DNA from: Sphingobium sp. | GTDB taxonomy: Bacteria; Pseudomonadota; Alphaproteobacteria; Sphingomonadales; Sphingomonadaceae | Direction: 5' to 3' | Assembly: GCA_023266575.1 (NCBI GenBank) | Contig: JAHFPV010000006.1 | Span: 116,909-180,908 of the forward strand | DNA length: 64,000 bases | Shown: piece after piece, positions 1 to 8,288 of the stretch | Position numbering within the stretch: the first letter of the stretch is position 1 | Layout of the letters: each line of letters starts with the position of its first letter | The notes under the pieces: model-generated | What the model saw: only the letters and a program-made list of their open reading frames with translations | What the model was told of the DNA's origin: nothing | The model's database searches: none | Made by a program: the position numbers and the translations under genes

Positions 1-352
1 TGTCGCTGTTACCGCCAGTCGAGCTGGTATCGCTGGCCGACAGACCGCGCATCACGATGTTTCCCGCGCCATAGGGACCGGTATCGGTGATGGTGATGCC
101 CGGCGTGAAGGCCGCGATGTCGCGAATATCGTCGATCCGTTCGTTCGCCAGCTGCTCCGCCCCGATGGCGGCAATATTGATCGGCGTTTCCATCAGCGTG
201 GTGCTGCGGCGGGTGCCGGTGACGACGATGACGTCGCTGTCGGCCTCGGCGGCGGCAGGTGTGTCCTGCGCCAGCGCGGGTGCGGCAAGGGCCGCACTGG
301 TCATCATCGTGGCGGACAGCAGTCCCAGCCTCAGCGTCTTGCGATATGACAT
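1..352 (-). CDS. TonB-dependent receptor, N-terminal part (cut by window edge)
   Basis: Only the first 117 codons lie in the window; the gene runs off the left edge. The reverse-strand ATG at 352 gives a signal peptide (MSYRKTLRLGLLSATMM..., cleavage probably after ALAQ near residue 29). A TonB-box-like segment SDVIVVTGTRR follows near residues 40-49, then the start of a plug domain (ETPINIAAIGAEQL, DIRDIAAFTPGITI, GNIVMRGLSASDTSS). This is the usual order for an outer-membrane siderophore, metal or nutrient receptor. The substrate cannot be read from this part. It diverges from the ureohydrolase pair, and a copy of the shared TACGTC...CATAGC promoter architecture points towards it at 530-487. 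Because it shares that box with the amine dehydrogenase and urea transport genes, I infer that it imports the substrate or a metal for that pathway. Confidence 0.9.
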   Translation of the reverse strand, partial: MSYRKTLRLGLLSATMMTSAALAAPALAQDTPAAAEADSDVIVVTGTRRSTTLMETPINIAAIGAEQLANERIDDIRDIAAFTPGITITDTGPYGAGNIVMRGLSASDTSSTGGNSD

Positions 353-486
353 GCTATTCCCCTTTTGTATCCAATAGCTCCCTGACATCAGCCCCTCCCG
401 GTGTGCGTCTGGCCGCCTCTTCGTGGAGGCCATAGCGCTGCGGGCGACCGCGATGCCGCCTCGTGCTTTTCTGCAATGCTGGGAAG

Positions 487-530
487 GCTATGGACTGCGC
501 AGGCAGTCAGACATGGGGCATTTGACGTAG
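487..530 (-). promoter_or_regulatory. Promoter box reading towards the TonB receptor
   Basis: Read on the reverse strand, TACGTCAAATGCCCCATG starts at 529, and CATAGCCTT starts exactly 37 bases after the T of TACGTC. The same spacing and nearly the same two elements occur at 562-604, 3570-3614 and 13468-13510. The first element is probably an activator site; the second may be the -10 region. No experimental support is available here. Confidence 0.55.
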
Positions 531-579
531 CCTGTTCGTCTGCTCCTATGGCGCGCCATCCTACGTCAAATGCCCCATG
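512..579. repeat. 68-bp inverted repeat with nested palindrome between divergent genes
   Basis: CATGGGGCATTTGACGTAG at 512-530 is the perfect reverse complement of 561-579. The 30-base centre contains a perfect 12-bp palindrome, ATGGCGCGCCAT, at 548-559. The two arms are two copies of the activator-like box facing the two divergent transcripts. The structure therefore looks like a shared divergent operator, although it could also fold as a cruciform or RNA hairpin. Confidence 0.8.
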
Positions 580-604
580 GGGAGTGGCGGGCTGGCCGCA
601 TAGC
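561..604 (+). promoter_or_regulatory. Promoter box for the ureohydrolase pair
   Basis: TACGTCAAATGCCCCATG starts at 562 and CATAGC lies at 599-604, 37 bases after the T. The first gene starts about 75 bases further on. The element pair and spacing match those before urtA. Confidence 0.6.
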
Positions 605-675
605 TTGTCGGGATTGGGGCAGCTGTTCCCTTTCCCTGCCCACAGCCTTTGCCTGCGCCGCGCGGGCCGGAGACG

Positions 676-2145
676 ATGATGCCTTCTTTGACCGCCGTTA
701 CAGGATGGAGCATGGCCGGGATCGCGGCGATCGGGGCCGTGCTGGCAGGCGACCTGCCCAACGCGGCCACGCCCGCGCCGCAAATGCCGGCCGAAGATGA
801 TATGGGCAAGCCCAAGCCGCTGGAACTGCCCAAGGATGTCGAGGCGAAGCTGGCCGGCATCGACAAGGCGAAGATCGACTTTCTCAAGAGCGGCGTCACC
901 GGGCGCTATGTTGAGAAGGACGCGCTGTTCGATCGTATCCGCACCAGTAAGCCGGAAGAGATCAGTGCCTATATCGACGCGATGCAGGCGCTGCACGCGC
1001 AGGTCGAATTCAAGGCCGGGCGCGATGTCGCGGCGATCCCGCTCGACACATCATCGCCCTGGTTCAACGCCTGGAAGGCGAAACGCCCCGCGACGATGGA
1101 CCCACGGCGTGAGGCCGGGCCGATGGAGTTGACCCGTTACATTGGTGGCTTTGGCGGGGGCTTTGCAACCTTTGCCGGTGCGCCGCTGGCGATGACGCCG
1201 GAGGATCTGAAAGCGGGCAAGGTCGATGTCGCCATCGTCGGCGCGCCGCTCGATATGGGGTCAGGCTGGCGCAACGCAATCGATGGGCCGCGCGCGATGC
1301 GGATGACCGGCGGGGCTGGCGGCAATGACATGTATTCGATGATCAACCCCAATGCGGCGCTGAAAGTCGTCGATTATGGCGACATCGCCATCGACCAGAA
1401 TTCGACCGAACGCAGCGTCGATCATGTCCGCGCGATGGTGGCGGAAATCGCCCGCACCGGCGCGATCCCGATCGTCATCGGGGGCGACCACAGCCTGGAA
1501 TATCCCAATGTCGCCGCCGCCGCCGATGTCCATGGCAAGGGCAATGTCGGGGTCATCCATTTCGACAGCCATTATGACATTGGCCGGGGCCGCGTGCATC
1601 TGCTCGATCATGGCCAGCCGGTCTATCGCGTCATCAATGAAGGCCATGTCCGGGGCAGCGACTATATCCAGGTAGGCCTGCGCGCGCGGGGTCCCGATCT
1701 CGAAACCTTCGGCTGGATGCGCAACAAGGGCATGAAATATCACACGATGGTCGAGGTCGAAAAATGGGGCTGGGACAAGGTTATGGCCCGTGCGCTGAAA
1801 GAAGCGCGGACCAGCACCAAGAAGCTCTGGATCAGTTTCGACGTCGATGTGCTCGACCCCGCCTTCATGCCGGGCACCGGCACCCCGGTTCCCGGTGGCC
1901 TTACCATGCGGGAGGCGCAGCCGATCATGCGCAACCTGTGCGCGGAAAATGACATTGCCGGCATCGATATCGTCGAAGTCGCGCCCTATCTCGACACCAG
2001 TTACAAGACCGCGCTCAACAGCAATTTCCTGCTGAACGCCTGTCTCGCGGGTATCGCCATGCGCAAGAAAGGGTTGAAGCCCGGCTATCTCAACCCGGTG
2101 TCGGTCGATCATGGGCTGGACGCTTATTATGGGAAGAAGAACTGA
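676..2145 (+). CDS. Agmatinase/arginase-superfamily ureohydrolase with long N-terminal extension
   Basis: 489 residues. The C-terminal two thirds (about 150-489) is a ureohydrolase fold with every metal ligand present, counting from 676: GGDHS (H272), DSHYD (D297, H299, D301) and SFDVDVLDP (D389, D391), followed by GTGTPVPGG. The family hydrolyses guanidino groups to urea plus an amine at a binuclear Mn or Ni centre. The extra 150 N-terminal residues are not found in ordinary agmatinases and start with a hydrophobic stretch (MAGIAAIGAVLAG) that may be an atypical export signal. The start is uncertain: a GGAG at 669-672 fits ATG 679 best, ATG 676 is adjacent, and TTG 649 would add nine residues including an arginine. 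Its stop overlaps the next start (TGATG). Family membership is sure; substrate and location are inferred. Confidence 0.85.
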   Translation: MMPSLTAVTGWSMAGIAAIGAVLAGDLPNAATPAPQMPAEDDMGKPKPLELPKDVEAKLAGIDKAKIDFLKSGVTGRYVEKDALFDRIRTSKPEEISAYIDAMQALHAQVEFKAGRDVAAIPLDTSSPWFNAWKAKRPATMDPRREAGPMELTRYIGGFGGGFATFAGAPLAMTPEDLKAGKVDVAIVGAPLDMGSGWRNAIDGPRAMRMTGGAGGNDMYSMINPNAALKVVDYGDIAIDQNSTERSVDHVRAMVAEIARTGAIPIVIGGDHSLEYPNVAAAADVHGKGNVGVIHFDSHYDIGRGRVHLLDHGQPVYRVINEGHVRGSDYIQVGLRARGPDLETFGWMRNKGMKYHTMVEVEKWGWDKVMARALKEARTSTKKLWISFDVDVLDPAFMPGTGTPVPGGLTMREAQPIMRNLCAENDIAGIDIVEVAPYLDTSYKTALNSNFLLNACLAGIAMRKKGLKPGYLNPVSVDHGLDAYYGKKN

Positions 2146-3530
2146 TGGCGCGCACCGCTTTGCTGGCGCGTGGCGCCGCTCTTGCCCTGGCCCTTGCAGC
2201 CCTGTCCGCGCCCGCCATGGCGCAGGGCAGCGATCCGCTGGCCAGCCTGTCGCCGGAGAAGAAGGCCTTTCTGTCCGACCCGGCAGTGCTGGCCCGCTTC
2301 GGCCTGACGGACGAGAAATTGCAGGTAGCGCTGGCGGGGCGCTCCGCCGCCGATGTCGACGCCTATGCCAGCGCGTTGATGGCGGTGGTGGAGGATAGCA
2401 AATATATGGCCGGTCGCGATCCGTCGGAGATTGCGCTCAACCCGCAGGCGCGCGGCTGGAACGCCAGCACGACGTTGCGCCCCAAGCTGTTCGACAAGCG
2501 AAAGCGCGACGATGGCCCGTTCAGCCTGAAACGCTATCTGTTCCAGCGCGGCGGGGTGCCGACCTTTGCCGACGCGCCGGTCGCGCTGCGCAAGGAAGAT
2601 CTGGTCGCGGGCAGGGTGGAGGTCGCCTTTGTCGGCGTGCCGCTCGATTTCTCGTCGGGCTGGCGCGATTCCAAACATGCACCGATGGCGTTGCGCGGGA
2701 TGGACGGGCTGGTCGGCGCAGATGCCGATGGCGGGGTAGATCCGGGCCTGCTGCTGTCGATCGCCGACTATGGCGATCTGGCGATCGACCCGATGGCGCC
2801 CGAACGCGGGCTGCCCCATGTCCGCATGATGATCGCCGAGATGGCGAGCGTCGGCGTGGTGCCGTTCATCGTCGGGGGCGATCATGCGGTGATGTTTGCC
2901 GATGTCGCGGCGATGGTCGATACCTATGGCGCGGGCAAGGTCGCGCTGGTCCAGTTCGATGCCCATGCCGGGGCGGAGCTGAACGGCGATCATCTGATCT
3001 CCGACACGCAGACTCTGACCCGATTGATGCAGCAAAATTTGTTGCGCGGCAGCGACGTGACGCTGGTCGGCCTGCACGGGCGCGACGCTGATCCGGCGAC
3101 GCAGAAGCGGTTGACCGACAGCGGCGCACGCATCCTGCCCACGGCCGCGATACAGGAACGCGGCTGGCAGGCGGTAACCAAGGAGATATTGGCGGGCCTG
3201 AAGCAGGGACCGGACAATGTCTTTATCTCGTTCGACATGAGCGTCCTTGATCCGGGCGATGCGCCAGCGTCAGGCCGTCCGGTGCCCGGCGGCATCACCA
3301 TGCGGGAGGCGATCCCGATGGTGCGGCAACTCTGCGCGCAGACCAAGGTGGTCGGCTTCGACCTGCTTGATGCAGCGCCGATCCTGGACCCCACCTATGT
3401 CAGCCGGATGAGCGCCAACTATATATTGCACGCCTGCCTGAGCGGCATTGCGCTGCGCAAGAAGGGGGCTGCGACGCCCATTTCGGCCGAGCAAGAAGGG
3501 GCGGTTAAGTCCGCCCGCAAAAAATCTTGA
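2145..3530 (+). CDS. Exported ureohydrolase paralogue lacking two metal ligands
   Basis: 461 residues with a clear Sec signal peptide (MARTALLARGAALALALAALS..., cleavage after AMA at residue 26). It has the same layout as its upstream neighbour, including the N-terminal extension, so the two look like tandem duplicates. Metal-site motifs are partly lost: GGDHA keeps H247, but DAHAG has Gly at 276 where an Asp ligand belongs, and FDMSVLDP has Ser at 366 in place of Asp. Two of six ligands are therefore gone, while the fold and the PVPGG loop remain. It may be a non-catalytic partner, regulator or binding protein for the intact paralogue, or it may use a single metal. Translational coupling (TGATG) suggests equal amounts and perhaps a hetero-oligomer. 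The reading frame is intact, so it is not a pseudogene. Confidence 0.85.
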   Translation: MARTALLARGAALALALAALSAPAMAQGSDPLASLSPEKKAFLSDPAVLARFGLTDEKLQVALAGRSAADVDAYASALMAVVEDSKYMAGRDPSEIALNPQARGWNASTTLRPKLFDKRKRDDGPFSLKRYLFQRGGVPTFADAPVALRKEDLVAGRVEVAFVGVPLDFSSGWRDSKHAPMALRGMDGLVGADADGGVDPGLLLSIADYGDLAIDPMAPERGLPHVRMMIAEMASVGVVPFIVGGDHAVMFADVAAMVDTYGAGKVALVQFDAHAGAELNGDHLISDTQTLTRLMQQNLLRGSDVTLVGLHGRDADPATQKRLTDSGARILPTAAIQERGWQAVTKEILAGLKQGPDNVFISFDMSVLDPGDAPASGRPVPGGITMREAIPMVRQLCAQTKVVGFDLLDAAPILDPTYVSRMSANYILHACLSGIALRKKGAATPISAEQEGAVKSARKKS

Positions 3531-3569
3531 TGCCTGTCCAGTTGCCTATGGCGGATTGTCGCGGGGCCA

Positions 3570-3614
3570 TACGTCATTTGGGCAATGGCGCAGATGGAGC
3601 GCCTGCCTAGGCTT
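3570..3614 (+). promoter_or_regulatory. Promoter box for the qhp operon
   Basis: TACGTCATTTG starts at 3570 and CTAGGCTT starts 37 bases later at 3607, where other copies have CATAGCCTT. The qhpA GTG start lies 40 bases downstream. This suggests that the qhp operon has its own promoter despite following the ureohydrolase pair closely. Confidence 0.5.
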
Positions 3615-3653
3615 GGATTTCGCGCACCGGACGGTGCTTGAGGGGGAAACAGG

Positions 3654-5384
3654 GTGAAGCGGGTAACACTCTCGAAATTCGGGTTGCTGGCGCTGTTTTC
3701 CACCTCGATCCTGTTCGCGCAGGCCGATGGCGGGCCGGACGGCGCGACGATGAAGGAAAGCGATCCGGGCATCCCGGTTGCCGACGCGCTGGTCAAGGAA
3801 AAATGCGGCACCTGCCACACCCCCGATGCCAAGGGGAATTTGTCGCGGATCAGCTGGGTTCGGACCACGCCGGAGGGCTGGTCGCAGGCGATCAAGCGGA
3901 TGGTGCGGCTGAATGGCCTGGCGATCACGCCCGATGAATCGCGGGCTATCGTCAAATCGCTGTCCGCATCGCATGGCCTGGCCCCGCAAGAGGCGCTGCC
4001 GGTCATGTATCTGGCCGAAAAGCGGACGATCGACGAAACCAATATCCCCAACGAAACCATGCGCGGCGCGTGCGCGGCCTGCCACAGTTTTGCCCAGCCT
4101 TTGTCCTGGCGTCGGTCGAAGCTGGAATGGAAGCAGTTGCAGGATCTGCATGTCGCCATGTATTCGCAGGCGGACGCGCAATATCGCCGTCCAGCCGAGG
4201 ATAGCGAACAGCCAGCGGGCCGCGACCCCAAGGACAAGATGCTGCGCGGGGAATATGCGCTGACCTACATGGCCAAGGCCGCGCCGCTGCACACGCCCGA
4301 ATGGGCGGCATGGCGATCACGCCAGAGTGTGCCGCGTCTGGCAGGCGAATGGCTGGTCGTGGCATCCGCGCCGGGGCAGGGGCGGTTCGTAGGCAATTTC
4401 ATCGTCAAGCCGGGCAAATCGGCGGACGAATTTGTGACCAGCAGCACGCTGCGGTCGTTGACCAATGGCGGCACGGTAAGCCGCAGCGGCGCTGGCATCG
4501 TCTATGCCGGCTATAGCTGGCGCGGATCGTCGAGGGGGGCGGTAGCCGCTGGCAAACCCGATGATCTGGCAAGCGCTGCGCGAGAGACGATGTGGTTCGC
4601 TCCCGACCAGCAGAGCGCGATCGGCCGCTGGTATTGGGGCGATTATCAGGAATTCGGGCTGGACGTGAAACTGATCCGCGCGACAGCCGCGCCCGCCGTG
4701 CTGGCCGTTATACCCGGCCCGGTCAAGGCGGGGACAAAGGGCGCGCAATTCCGCATCGTGGGGCATAATCTGCCCGCATCGCTCACTCCCGCAGACATTG
4801 ATCTGGGTGTCGGCGTGACTGCAACCAAGATCGTATCGGCCAGCCCGCAGGAACTGGTGGTGACCGCCGATGTCGCCGCCGGGGCGGCATCTGGACAGCG
4901 CAACGTGGCGATCGGCGGCGCAGTGCTGGAGCAGGCTTTCCCGGTCTATAGCAAGATCGACTATATCAAGGTGACACCCGAAACCGCTGTGTCGCGGCTG
5001 GGCGGGATCAAATTTCCCAAAGGCTATGCGCAGTTCGAGGCGACCGGATTCGAAAATGGCATCGACGGGAAGCAGGGTACGGCGGATGACATTGCGGTCG
5101 GGCCAGTCGATGTCACCTGGTCGACGCAGGAATATCTGGCGGTCTATTATGATGATGACGCCAAATATGTCGGGGCGCTCAGCCCGGCTGCGCTCTTTAC
5201 CCCCAATAGCGAAGGGCCGAACCCGGCCCGCCGCTTTGGCCGCAACAATTATGGTGATGTCTGGGTCGTCGCCACGGCCAAGGCCGAGAAGGACAAGTTC
5301 GGCAAGCCGCTGACCGCCCGTTCCTACATGGTCGTCACCGTACCTGCCTATCAGAAATGGGATCAACCGGAGGTGTCGCAATGA
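3654..5384 (+). CDS. qhpA: Quinohemoprotein amine dehydrogenase alpha subunit (diheme)
   Basis: 576 residues. The alpha subunit carries the two hemes c that take electrons from the CTQ cofactor of the gamma subunit during periplasmic oxidation of primary amines. A signal peptide (MKRVTLSKFGLLALFSTSILFAQA) precedes two CxxCH motifs, CGTCH at 51-55 and CAACH at 140-144, in the N-terminal cytochrome region. The remaining roughly 400 residues are beta-rich, as in known QHNDH alpha subunits. The start is GTG 3654 behind AGGGGG at 3641-3646. The stop overlaps qhpD (ATGA). The identity rests on the diheme pattern, the length and the unmistakable neighbours. Electrons probably leave to a cytochrome c or cupredoxin; none is encoded in this operon. 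Confidence 0.93.
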   Translation: MKRVTLSKFGLLALFSTSILFAQADGGPDGATMKESDPGIPVADALVKEKCGTCHTPDAKGNLSRISWVRTTPEGWSQAIKRMVRLNGLAITPDESRAIVKSLSASHGLAPQEALPVMYLAEKRTIDETNIPNETMRGACAACHSFAQPLSWRRSKLEWKQLQDLHVAMYSQADAQYRRPAEDSEQPAGRDPKDKMLRGEYALTYMAKAAPLHTPEWAAWRSRQSVPRLAGEWLVVASAPGQGRFVGNFIVKPGKSADEFVTSSTLRSLTNGGTVSRSGAGIVYAGYSWRGSSRGAVAAGKPDDLASAARETMWFAPDQQSAIGRWYWGDYQEFGLDVKLIRATAAPAVLAVIPGPVKAGTKGAQFRIVGHNLPASLTPADIDLGVGVTATKIVSASPQELVVTADVAAGAASGQRNVAIGGAVLEQAFPVYSKIDYIKVTPETAVSRLGGIKFPKGYAQFEATGFENGIDGKQGTADDIAVGPVDVTWSTQEYLAVYYDDDAKYVGALSPAALFTPNSEGPNPARRFGRNNYGDVWVVATAKAEKDKFGKPLTARSYMVVTVPAYQKWDQPEVSQ

Positions 5385-6835
5385 CCGTGATGCAGGCACC
5401 CACCTATCGCCGGGCGGAATATCATGGCTTTGACGCCGGGGGCAGCGACTTTGTCTATCTGGTGAGCGCAGGCGCGATCTTCGAGATCGACCCCGATGTG
5501 CGCGCGGTTCTGGACCGGCTCGACGGGCAGGAACTGACCCATGCGGCGCTGGTGCGTGAACTGGTCGCCGATGGACGCGCGGCGGAAGAAGCCGATGGCC
5601 TGGTGCGCGAATTGCGGCAGGCGCGGCTCATCCATCTGGGCCATGCCATGCCGGTGGCGCAGGTGCCGCAAGCACCCCCGGCGGACTTCCCGTTGCAGGC
5701 GCTGGTGCTGAACGTCACCAACCAGTGCAATCTGGCCTGCACTTACTGCTACGAATTTGGCGCGGACAAGATCGCGACGCCGGCGGGCAAGCCCAAATAT
5801 ATGACGCTCGACACGGCGATGGCGTCGGTCGATCTGCTGATCGCCGAGGCGGTCGGCCGTAAGTCGGTGCATATCACCTTCTTCGGCGGCGAAACGCTGA
5901 TGAATTTCAAGCTGCTGCGCGACGTGGTGGCCTATGCCAATCATGCGACCGCGGCGGCGGGCAAGGCGATCACCTACAGCCTGACCACCAACGCCACGCT
6001 GCTGACGCCGGAGATCGTCACCTTCCTGTCGGACAACCGGGTCGGGGTGACCGTGTCCATGGATGGCCCGCCGGAATTGCAGGACAAGCATCGCGTCTAT
6101 AAAAATGGCAAGGGCAGCTATGCGGTGATCGAGCCGCGGCTGCGGACCTTGATCGCCCATCACAAGACGCGGGCCATCACCGCGCGCGTGACGCTGACCG
6201 AAGGCGTGACCGATGTGGTGCGTATCTTCCGCCATCTGAAGGATGATCTGGGCTTCCACGAGGTCGGCTTTGCGCCGGTGACTACGGGCGAAGAACGCGC
6301 CTATTCGCTGGATGGCAATGGCATGGACAGCGTGCTGGCGCAGTTCAACAGCCTAGCGGACGAATGGCTGGAATATGCGCTGCGCGGGGAGTCGCACGGC
6401 TTCACCAATGTCAGCGAAACGATCAGCGAGCTGATTTCGGGCGTAAACAAATCGCATCCCTGCGGCGCTGGCCTTGGGCTGATGGGGGTCAGCCCATCGG
6501 GCGACCTGTCGCCCTGCCATCGCTTCACAGACGCCGACACGCACACGATGGGGCATGTCTCCAGCGGCATCGACCGGGCCAAGCAGGGCGAGTTCCTGGC
6601 CAAGGGGCATGTCGAGGCCAAATATGACTGTCAGAGCTGCTGGGCGCGACCGCTGTGCGCAGGCGGATGCCATCATGAGGCGTTCGTCCGCTATGGCGAC
6701 ACCGGCCACGCCAACCTCCATTATTGCGACTGGATACGCCAGTGGACCGACACCTGCCTGCGTATCTACGGCGTGCTGTCGGTGCGTAATCCCGGTTTCC
6801 TCGAACGCTTCGCCGAAAGAAAGGGGCTGTCATGA
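5381..6835 (+). CDS. qhpD: Radical SAM/SPASM thioether-forming enzyme for the gamma subunit
   Basis: 484 residues. Residues 1-90 resemble a PqqD-like winged-helix peptide recognition domain. The radical SAM cluster motif CNLACTYC is at 116-123. A C-terminal SPASM region has cysteines in CGAGLGLMG..SPC, CQSCW, CAGGC and HYCDW for auxiliary Fe-S clusters. The family joins Cys sulfur to Asp/Glu side-chain carbons in QhpC in the cytoplasm. Start ATG 5381 has GGAGG seven bases upstream and overlaps the qhpA stop as ATGA; an in-frame ATG at 5357 lacks such a site. Its own stop overlaps qhpC in the same way, so enzyme and substrate peptide are translationally coupled. Confidence 0.95.
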   Translation: MTVMQAPTYRRAEYHGFDAGGSDFVYLVSAGAIFEIDPDVRAVLDRLDGQELTHAALVRELVADGRAAEEADGLVRELRQARLIHLGHAMPVAQVPQAPPADFPLQALVLNVTNQCNLACTYCYEFGADKIATPAGKPKYMTLDTAMASVDLLIAEAVGRKSVHITFFGGETLMNFKLLRDVVAYANHATAAAGKAITYSLTTNATLLTPEIVTFLSDNRVGVTVSMDGPPELQDKHRVYKNGKGSYAVIEPRLRTLIAHHKTRAITARVTLTEGVTDVVRIFRHLKDDLGFHEVGFAPVTTGEERAYSLDGNGMDSVLAQFNSLADEWLEYALRGESHGFTNVSETISELISGVNKSHPCGAGLGLMGVSPSGDLSPCHRFTDADTHTMGHVSSGIDRAKQGEFLAKGHVEAKYDCQSCWARPLCAGGCHHEAFVRYGDTGHANLHYCDWIRQWTDTCLRIYGVLSVRNPGFLERFAERKGLS

Positions 6836-7191
6836 AGCATCTTCGTGCCATCAATAAAAAGGCGCAGCGGATCGACGAAGCCGTGACGCAGATGGAAGCG
6901 GCAGCATCGCCGAATGCGGACATGGAGGAGGATGTGGTCGCCCTCCAGCAGGTCCCGCGCCCGCATGTGCCGATGGGCTGTTCGCTCTCTTTCTCCCCCG
7001 GCTGGGAAGTCGATGCGAGCGGCGGCACGGCGGGGCTGTGCCAGCCGGTCGAGCGCGACATTTACGACTGCTATGTCACCTGTTTCTGGCCGGTGCAGGT
7101 GCCCGATCATGTCAACTATTCGCCCGACTGGGCCAGCAACTGCGCCACCGCGACCAAGGACTGGCGCAGTCTCGATCTTATTTTCCCATGA
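6832..7191 (+). CDS. qhpC: Quinohemoprotein amine dehydrogenase gamma subunit (CTQ carrier)
   Basis: 119-residue precursor of the catalytic subunit. Aligning by spacing to the Paracoccus gamma subunit (Cys7-Glu16, Cys27-Asp33, Cys41-Asp49, CTQ Cys37-Trp43), every partner is present with identical spacing: C50-E59, C70-D76 and C84-D92 for the three thioether cross-links, and C80-W86 for cysteine tryptophylquinone. Conserved GWEVD, LCQPVE and FWPVQVPD surround them. The peptide before the mature region is about 40 residues, longer than the 28-residue leader known from Paracoccus, and rich in charged residues (KKAQRIDEAV, NADMEED). It is not a Sec signal, which fits export by QhpF and trimming by QhpE. 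C104 is an extra cysteine with no assigned partner. It overlaps the qhpD stop (ATGA), and its stop lies inside the qhpB start region. Confidence 0.96.
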   Translation: MKHLRAINKKAQRIDEAVTQMEAAASPNADMEEDVVALQQVPRPHVPMGCSLSFSPGWEVDASGGTAGLCQPVERDIYDCYVTCFWPVQVPDHVNYSPDWASNCATATKDWRSLDLIFP

Positions 7192-7199
7192 GGGCCGCC

Positions 7200-8288
7200 A
7201 TGCCGAAATATCGTCTGATGCTGGGCGCTGGCCTGGCGATGCTGAGCGCCATGCCCTTGAATGCGGCGACGTTGTTCATGGGCTCCTATCCAGACCGCCT
7301 GCTGGTGTTCGAGGAAAGCAAGGGCGCGGTCACCGGCACGATCAAGCTGGACACCGGCCTGCCGACATCGATGCAATTGTCCGATGATGGCAAGCGCATC
7401 TATGTGACGACCATCACCACCAGCGGGATCGAGGTGATCGACACCGCGACGCGCAAGGTGATCAACAAGTTCAGCCTGAATGACGGCACGACCCGCTACC
7501 GTTTCTGGGGCGGCGTGCCCGATCCGACCGGGCGCTATTTCTACACCGTCATCTCGAAATTCGAGAAGGGGATCGACCGCTATACCGTCAGCAAGCCCAT
7601 GTATGGCGTCATCGACCTGAAGCTGCAAAAGGTCGTCCGCACTGCCGAGATCGACAAGGAGGATGAGCGTTCTGGCGGCTGGCGCGCGGGCTATAAAGTG
7701 TCGCCCGACGGAAAGACGCTCTACGCCTTTGGCGAAAAGGTCGCGATTATCGATGTTGCGACATTGAAGGTCACCGACCGGATAGACCTCGCCAAGCCTG
7801 AAGGCACCGGCATGGAGAATGTCGGCTTTGGCGGCACGTTGGATGCGATCCGCACGCCGGGCCAATATGTGTCGCTGTTCAATGCCGCTGACGCCTATGT
7901 CCATAACAAGATGTTCGGCATGGCGCGTTTCGACCTGTCCACCCGGCAGTTTGATTTTACCCCCATCGGCCCCGCGCCCGACGCTATGGCCGGGTTGCAG
8001 GTCACGCCCGACGGCAAGCAGGCCTATACCGTCGTTACCAACGGCAAATATGGCAATAAGCGCTGCGAATTCTGGCATATGGACATGGCCAGCAACGCCG
8101 TGGTCGACAAGGCGGAATTTCCCTGCCGATCGCGTTTCCGTCTGGGCATGTCGACCGATGGGGCGAAGCTCTACATCTATGGCGCGAGCTATGATCTGGA
8201 AGTCTATGACGCCAAGACATTGAAGCATGAGGTGACGCTGGACCTGGGCTATGACACCACTGGCGCAGGCATGGTCGCGGTGGAATGA
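7200..8288 (+). CDS. qhpB: Quinohemoprotein amine dehydrogenase beta subunit (beta propeller)
   Basis: 362 residues. A signal peptide (MPKYRLMLGAGLAMLSAMPLNAA) precedes a protein built of repeated blades: QLSDDGKRIYVTT, GGVPDPTGRYFYTV, KVSPDGKTLYAFG, QVTPDGKQAYTVV and GMSTDGAKLYIYG. This is the seven-bladed propeller that packs against QhpC and QhpA in the periplasm. Start ATG 7200 has AGGG at 7191-7194; ATG 7188, overlapping the qhpC stop, is an alternative that adds four residues. The stop overlaps qhpG (ATGA). Confidence 0.94.
   Translation: MPKYRLMLGAGLAMLSAMPLNAATLFMGSYPDRLLVFEESKGAVTGTIKLDTGLPTSMQLSDDGKRIYVTTITTSGIEVIDTATRKVINKFSLNDGTTRYRFWGGVPDPTGRYFYTVISKFEKGIDRYTVSKPMYGVIDLKLQKVVRTAEIDKEDERSGGWRAGYKVSPDGKTLYAFGEKVAIIDVATLKVTDRIDLAKPEGTGMENVGFGGTLDAIRTPGQYVSLFNAADAYVHNKMFGMARFDLSTRQFDFTPIGPAPDAMAGLQVTPDGKQAYTVVTNGKYGNKRCEFWHMDMASNAVVDKAEFPCRSRFRLGMSTDGAKLYIYGASYDLEVYDAKTLKHEVTLDLGYDTTGAGMVAVE

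Noticed and set aside
353-675. Guanidine or other riboswitch in the leader of the ureohydrolase operon
   Set aside because: I found no recognisable guanidine-riboswitch core motifs; the structure present is explained by the paired promoter boxes.
649-675. TTG 649 as the certain start of the first ureohydrolase
   Set aside because: No ribosome site precedes it, whereas GGAG at 669-672 serves ATG 679. It stays possible because it would add an arginine before the hydrophobic segment.
2145-3530. Second ureohydrolase as a decayed pseudogene
   Set aside because: The frame is intact over 461 codons, with a good signal peptide, preserved fold motifs and translational coupling; only specific metal ligands are changed.
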